Assembly (NCBI RefSeq): GCF_964199755.1 | Contig: NC_133903.1 | Span: forward strand, 7,333,001 to 7,397,000 | Source of the DNA: Larus michahellis | Lineage: Eukaryota; Chordata; Aves; Charadriiformes; Laridae | DNA length: 64,000 bases | Direction of reading: 5' to 3' | Part shown: in pieces, positions 63,001-64,000 of the stretch | Layout of the letters: each line of letters starts with the position of its first letter | Position numbering within the stretch: position 1 is the first letter of the stretch | The notes under the pieces: model-generated | What the model was told of the DNA's origin: nothing | What the model saw: only the letters and a program-made list of their open reading frames with translations | The model's database searches: none | Position numbers and translations under genes: made by a program

Positions 63001-63991
63001 CAACGATAGCCTCTTCCTGCTGAGCGAGGCTGCTGACCTGGCTGGGCAGGCGATGCGTGGACAAGGCTGGGGTACCCGACTCCAGTCGCAAAAGCAAAGA
63101 TTTGGGAAGGGGGGAAGGAAGAGCATGCCAGAGCAGACTGGCTGACCACCAAACCCCAAGCGCATTATATAACTGGGCTCTCTTCCCTTTGCCCATCTGA
63201 CAAAACACATAAAGCCACTCCTAAATCCACCAGGCAGCAGCCCCAGCACCAGGGAGCTGAAACTGAGAGCTGGCCGGGGAACACAGCGCTTCCAATCAGC
63301 AGGGAAGCAGAGCAGTGTTTCTAATCCTGTATGGTAGAAATAAGGCTGGAAGGAACGTCAGTCCTTGGCGCTGTCCCCTGGCTCAAGGCAGGTCCAGCTC
63401 TACTTGTGTTACTCCTGATGGGAGTCCAGCCTGTCCTTGGAGATTCTGCGACTCCCCCAGCAATTTATTCCAGTGCTTCTCCAGTCTGTCGAGGCCTGTC
63501 CTACAGTATCCATCTGCAAGTGAAGGAACTTACTTGCTAACAAGCTGCCACACCAGGGCTGGTACCAGAAAAGCAGCGTAGAATTCTTAGGTGCTGTCTT
63601 CCAGCACATGAACACACCATCTTATCCACACCTGCTAGATCAGTGGCATAGTGAGAGGCAGAGCTGACAACACTTAACAACATCACCACAGAAACCCCAA
63701 TGATGTCAACAAGTGATACCTGTTCTCCCTGGGTGGTATGTGTGTGGGGAGACAGAGATGGGGAAGCAGAACAAGAATTGAAGAGGATCTAAGCTGCACC
63801 TGGAAGAGCAGGAGGCTGGAGATGGATGGGGAACATACCGTGCACTGCGCCAAGGCAGCTGAGATTTGCTGGATATCATCAACTGTGTTCACCTTCAATG
63901 AGTTCAGGATTTCTGTGATATTATTGCGAGTCCAGGTCCGGAGTTCAAATTCATTCCCAGTCTCAGGTTCCAGAAGCACGGACCGCTCATA
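41466..63991 (-). CDS. PKD1: PKD1 (polycystin-1), 3' 26 exons, cut by the right edge
   Basis: Polycystin-1 is a very large receptor of primary cilia and plasma membrane. It is autocleaved at the GPS and assembles with polycystin-2 through its C-terminal coiled coil. Joined in phase, 26 minus-strand exons give about 1,749 residues plus TAA (human full length 4,303). Counting back from the last exon they equal human exons 21-46, most with identical lengths. Order: GAIN/GPS region with HLT cleavage tripeptide (exons 21-25), TM1 (26), PLAT (26-28), TM2-TM5 (29-36), the polycystin-type six-helix block with extracellular TOP domain (38-45), cytoplasmic tail with coiled coil (46). The N-terminal LRR, PKD and most REJ sequence is outside. 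No frameshift or stop was found. It converges on TSC2. Confidence 0.98.
42495..42803 (-). CDS. PKD1: PKD1 exon 45, pore-loop region and last membrane helix (S6)
   Basis: 309 nt. Begins LFSSSSESFRSVGSSLLLLF, a pore-helix-like segment. The last helix runs LYYLFCTSYIILEVWIVLRL then FTVVLVYSY. Next comes the conserved ELYRPAFEPQDYEMVELFVR and RRLKMWMGFSKAKE. Acceptor GTTGTAG, donor GAG|GTGAGT. Confidence 0.96.
43149..43283 (-). CDS. PKD1: PKD1 exon 44 (S5 helix)
   Basis: 135 nt, same as human. Starts AAQQLRFVRQWSVFGKTFQK, nearly identical to mammals. The helix ELTAAGLAFTVLILAYAQLG follows. Acceptor GTCGTAG, donor CTG|GTAACT. Confidence 0.97.
43767..44054 (-). CDS. PKD1: PKD1 exon 43 (S2-S4 helices)
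   Basis: 288 nt. Three hydrophobic helices: VFLMMFVVYFVV, WVFILLTTCTVVVHL, and FLNTVFSTLAASLLFLLTVQ after FTNFYQVA. Acceptor CCCCAAG (AAG type), donor CAG|GTATCG. Confidence 0.95.
44653..44827 (-). CDS. PKD1: PKD1 exon 42
   Basis: 175 nt, same as human. SRAVFVELMQYNPSVDLHAA then ITLQLEFLGAGQA, part of the extracellular TOP domain, running into the S2 helix (LQLLMM). Acceptor CTCCACAG, donor ATG|GTCAGT. Confidence 0.96.
44996..45121 (-). CDS. PKD1: PKD1 exon 41
   Basis: 126 nt, same as human. Encodes YDSSGYVQELGASLEESRAQ and LQQHTWIDN of the TOP domain. Acceptor TTCTGCAG, donor CAT|GTAAGT. Confidence 0.96.
45860..46028 (-). CDS. PKD1: PKD1 exon 40
   Basis: 169 nt, longer than human. Contains FSTADYAAGWERAAANVTAA and WSYSPPDLTG with an N-glycosylation sequon (NVT), in the TOP domain. 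Acceptor CATTCCAG, donor CGGG|GTAAGG. Confidence 0.94.
46390..46517 (-). CDS. PKD1: PKD1 exon 39
   Basis: 128 nt. SDQFWVWMSQVFLPYLYNNQ, ending RLRQLRLQE, matching human LRQVRLQEA. Acceptor CATTGCAG, donor AAG|GTAGGT. Confidence 0.95.
46518..47618 (-). other. PKD1 intron 38 (1.1 kb)
   Basis: Between exons 38 and 39. Contains a possible old interspersed-repeat relic at 46835-46945. Otherwise nothing recognised. Confidence 0.65.
46835..46945. repeat. Possible ancient amniote interspersed-repeat relic
   Basis: AGGACCAGAATTCTG, then AACTCCACTGACTTCACTGG and CTGATTTATATTG, resemble a motif series (AACTCCACTGACTTCAATGG...GATTTACACC) that I associate with old dispersed amniote repeats. No family name is assigned. 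Confidence 0.35.
47619..47758 (-). CDS. PKD1: PKD1 exon 38 (S1 helix)
   Basis: 140 nt, same as human. Helix FLIYMMFLLVILLTNYGDAS then RAFLLQSSIKQQLGSNEFL. Acceptor TTGCCAG, donor GAG|GTAACT. Confidence 0.96.
48366..48530 (+). mobile_element. MIR-type SINE fragment in PKD1 intron 37
   Basis: CTTTTACAGATGGGGAAACTGAGGCA and the following AGCT...TCACAGCTGG...AGGA order fit the conserved core and 3' part of mammalian-wide MIR (TTTTACAGATGAGGAAACTGAGGCA, TCACACAGCT). The later GCTCACAGAGCCAGCACTCTGCC fits its 3' end. The element is antisense to PKD1 and ends within about 40 bp of the exon 37 donor. Recognised from memory of the consensus. Confidence 0.75.
48569..48763 (-). CDS. PKD1: PKD1 exon 37
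   Basis: 195 nt, same as human. VLLEALYFSLVAKRLHPEED, then VRPPQGFALFQAKEEARKVK, highly conserved cytoplasmic linker. Acceptor CTCCCCAG, donor AAG|GTGAGA. Confidence 0.97.
49112..49314 (-). CDS. PKD1: PKD1 exon 36 (two membrane helices)
   Basis: 203 nt, same as human. FRKRLLPPWCSYLAHGISLL enters helix one (to VSVWIGVGF); VALMWLISGIFSFLASFLVW is helix two, ending EPLK. Acceptor CTCTCAG, donor AAG|GTAAGG. Confidence 0.97.
49315..50460 (-). other. PKD1 intron 35 (1.1 kb)
   Basis: Between exons 35 and 36. No element recognised. Confidence 0.7.
50461..50579 (-). CDS. PKD1: PKD1 exon 35
   Basis: 119 nt, same length as human but divergent sequence: SSVFGEKVETVMMQKLNDKG then REVSRSAKSTWT. Placed by splice phase and by conserved neighbours on both sides. 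Acceptor TTGGCAG, donor CAG|GTACCA. Confidence 0.9.
51283..51388 (-). CDS. PKD1: PKD1 exon 34
   Basis: 106 nt, longer than the human exon. EDLIRQILADGASGISHSQD, ending ETDLISG, matching human DEDLIQQVLAEGVSS and METDLLSS. Acceptor TTCCCCAG, donor CCT|GTAAGT. Confidence 0.94.
52001..52203 (-). CDS. PKD1: PKD1 exon 33
   Basis: 203 nt. LLSWPDLLSDPSIMGNTIQK is diagnostic for polycystin-1; it ends RYFSAS. Acceptor TCCTTCAG, donor CAG|GTGGGT. Confidence 0.96.
52389..52438 (-). CDS. PKD1: PKD1 exon 32 (50 nt)
   Basis: The smallest PKD1 exon here: AFSEQTKTDLFLEDSK. One codon shorter than my recollection of human. Acceptor TCCACAG, donor AAG|GTAAGT. Too short for an ORF scan; placed by phase and by the LFLEDSKS match. 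Confidence 0.92.
52856..52972 (-). CDS. PKD1: PKD1 exon 31
   Basis: 117 nt, same as human. Ends NYLDSSILDSSFPTFPGLRA-E, matching human CLDSSVLDSSFLTFSGL. Acceptor TTCTGCAG, donor GAG|GTAACC. Confidence 0.95.
53845..53971 (-). CDS. PKD1: PKD1 exon 30 (membrane helix)
   Basis: 127 nt, same as human. VDTVAVGLVSSMVVYPLYLV and ILFLFRMARGK, a helix followed by a basic stop-transfer. Acceptor TCTCCAG, donor AAG|GTAATG. Confidence 0.96.
54334..54544 (-). CDS. PKD1: PKD1 exon 29 (membrane helix)
   Basis: 211 nt, same as human. ELQRGFFEKHVWLSMWDRPP then RSRFTRVQRATCC and helix LLIFLFLCANAVWYGVVG. Acceptor GTGCTCAG, donor CAG|GTGAGC. Confidence 0.97.
54889..55032 (-). CDS. PKD1: PKD1 exon 28 (end of PLAT domain)
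   Basis: 144 nt, same as human. LSPSWYLQHVIVRDLQSSKS and FFLVNDWLSVESEENDGMVE close the PLAT/LH2 beta sandwich. Acceptor ACTTTTAG, donor CCA|GTGAGT. Confidence 0.97.
55497..55667 (-). CDS. PKD1: PKD1 exon 27 (PLAT domain)
   Basis: 171 nt, same as human. TTAHVGIALYGVDNKSGHRH then LDGENAFHRNSLDVFQIAT and WRIRIWHDNK. This lipid-binding PLAT/LH2 fold is the first intracellular loop. Acceptor CTGCCAG, donor AAG|GTGAGA. Confidence 0.97.
55668..56782 (-). other. PKD1 intron 26 (1.1 kb)
   Basis: Between exons 26 and 27. No exon, repeat or RNA gene recognised. Confidence 0.7.
56783..56978 (-). CDS. PKD1: PKD1 exon 26 (TM1 and start of PLAT)
   Basis: 196 nt, same as human. First membrane helix LNYIVLLTCAVCFVTYSVAA, then LIVHKLDMIDINRVGVIPFC and KYEILVKTGWGRGS. 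Acceptor CTCTTAG, donor CAG|GTTAGC. Confidence 0.97.
57636..57888 (-). CDS. PKD1: PKD1 exon 25 (GPS autoproteolysis site)
   Basis: 253 nt, same as human. LGLYTSLCQYFSEQEKRWKT, then QAVCLTQHLTAFGASLFVPP. HLT is the GPCR-proteolysis-site tripeptide cleaved between L and T in mammalian polycystin-1. The GPS cysteine (VCLTQH) is present. Acceptor TTTTCCAG, donor CCC|GTGAGT. Confidence 0.97.
57889..59295 (-). other. PKD1 intron 24 (1.4 kb)
   Basis: Between exons 24 and 25. Unique sequence; nothing recognised on either strand. Confidence 0.7.
59296..59452 (-). CDS. PKD1: PKD1 exon 24
   Basis: 157 nt, same as human. HYIASEPEPFIMAYLHHEPE then PNEHNCSASKKIG and DHKLYTFFTSP, in the GAIN domain. Acceptor CACACAG, donor CAG|GTAAGA. 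Confidence 0.97.
59959..60561 (-). CDS. PKD1: PKD1 exon 23 (GAIN region)
   Basis: 603 nt, slightly shorter than human (about 630). Contains LMRILMKSRVLNEEPLELVG, then FQVDSNPFPFGYISNYTVST and ASMEFQTHNGVQIPI. Several N-glycosylation sequons (NLS, NTT, NLT, NYT, NNT) fit an extracellular domain. Acceptor CTGGCAG, donor ACG|GTAGTG. Confidence 0.97.
61405..61549 (-). CDS. PKD1: PKD1 exon 22
   Basis: 145 nt, same as human. SKELVCKSCLTRTLNKLETM then GTVTPTGIADNILNIT. Acceptor CTTTGCAG, donor CAG|GTCAGT. Confidence 0.97.
61550..63838 (-). other. PKD1 intron 21 (2.3 kb)
   Basis: Holds a degenerate CR1 fragment (63328-63505) and otherwise unique sequence. In human this intron carries a very long polypyrimidine tract; here base composition is mixed with no such tract. 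Confidence 0.8.
63328..63505 (-). mobile_element. CR1 LINE 3'-end fragment in PKD1 intron 21
   Basis: GGTAGAAATAAGGCTGGAAGGAACGTCAGTCC, then CTGGCTCAAGGCAGGTCCAGCTCTA, CAGCCTGTCCTTGGAGATTC and TTCCAGTGCTTCTCC follow, in order, the reverse complement of the bird CR1 3' region (GGTTGGAAGGGACCT, GCTCAAAGCAGG, TTCCAGTGC). It is diverged, so old, and lies in PKD1 sense orientation. Confidence 0.75.
63839..63991 (-). CDS. PKD1: PKD1 exon 21, at the window edge
   Basis: 153 nt if it begins after the CGCCCCCAG seen at 64000-63992; that length equals my recollection of human exon 21. Encodes YERSVLLEPETGNEFELRTW, then VNTVDDIQQISAALAQC. The donor is ACG|GTATGT. The acceptor is only nine bases from the window end, so continuation as exon sequence cannot be fully excluded. 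Confidence 0.88.
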
Positions 63992-64000
63992 CTGGGGGCG

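Overview
This is a vertebrate nuclear locus, almost certainly from a bird. It is the conserved NTHL1 - TSC2 - PKD1 gene cluster, known on human chromosome 16p13.3. The genes were recognised by joining exon translations across GT/AG splice sites and matching them to the human proteins as I remember them. Two degenerate CR1-type LINE fragments, compact introns and low repeat density point to a bird; another sauropsid cannot be excluded. There is no operon, phage, CRISPR or prokaryotic content.

Layout. Bases 1-1691 hold the 5' part of NTHL1 on the minus strand (exons 1 and 2 only; the catalytic exons lie beyond the left edge). A CpG-rich shared promoter at about 1690-1850 carries ETS-like and ZNF143-like motifs and divides NTHL1 from TSC2, which runs on the plus strand. 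TSC2 appears complete. It has a noncoding exon 1 ending at 1850 and 41 coding exons from the ATG at 3313 to the stop at 35004-35006, giving about 1,832 residues. Bases 35007-41465 hold two convergent 3' ends: the TSC2 3' UTR with two AATAAA signals, a short gap, then a long presumed PKD1 3' UTR on the minus strand. From 41466 to the right edge lies the 3' part of PKD1 on the minus strand. It has 26 exons equivalent to human exons 21-46 and encodes about 1,749 residues: part of the GAIN/GPS region, PLAT domain, 11 membrane segments and C-terminal tail. The 5' half of PKD1 is outside the window.

Function. Tuberin (TSC2) is the GTPase-activating subunit of the TSC complex that turns off Rheb and so mTORC1. 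Polycystin-1 is a large autoproteolysed ciliary and plasma-membrane receptor that pairs with polycystin-2. NTHL1 is a base-excision-repair glycosylase. They are neighbours by ancient synteny and not members of one pathway. The tuberin kinase sites, asparagine thumb and calmodulin-binding helix are visibly conserved, as is the polycystin-1 GPS cleavage tripeptide.

I found no new biological system. The points worth checking are: a G-rich minisatellite in TSC2 intron 1, a TAGTAG tandem acceptor at TSC2 exon 26, changed C-terminal and S6 residues in PKD1, a very long 3'-3' interval, and a MIR-like SINE beside a PKD1 exon. Exon numbers follow the human genes. Comparisons with human proteins rest on memory, not on a search.
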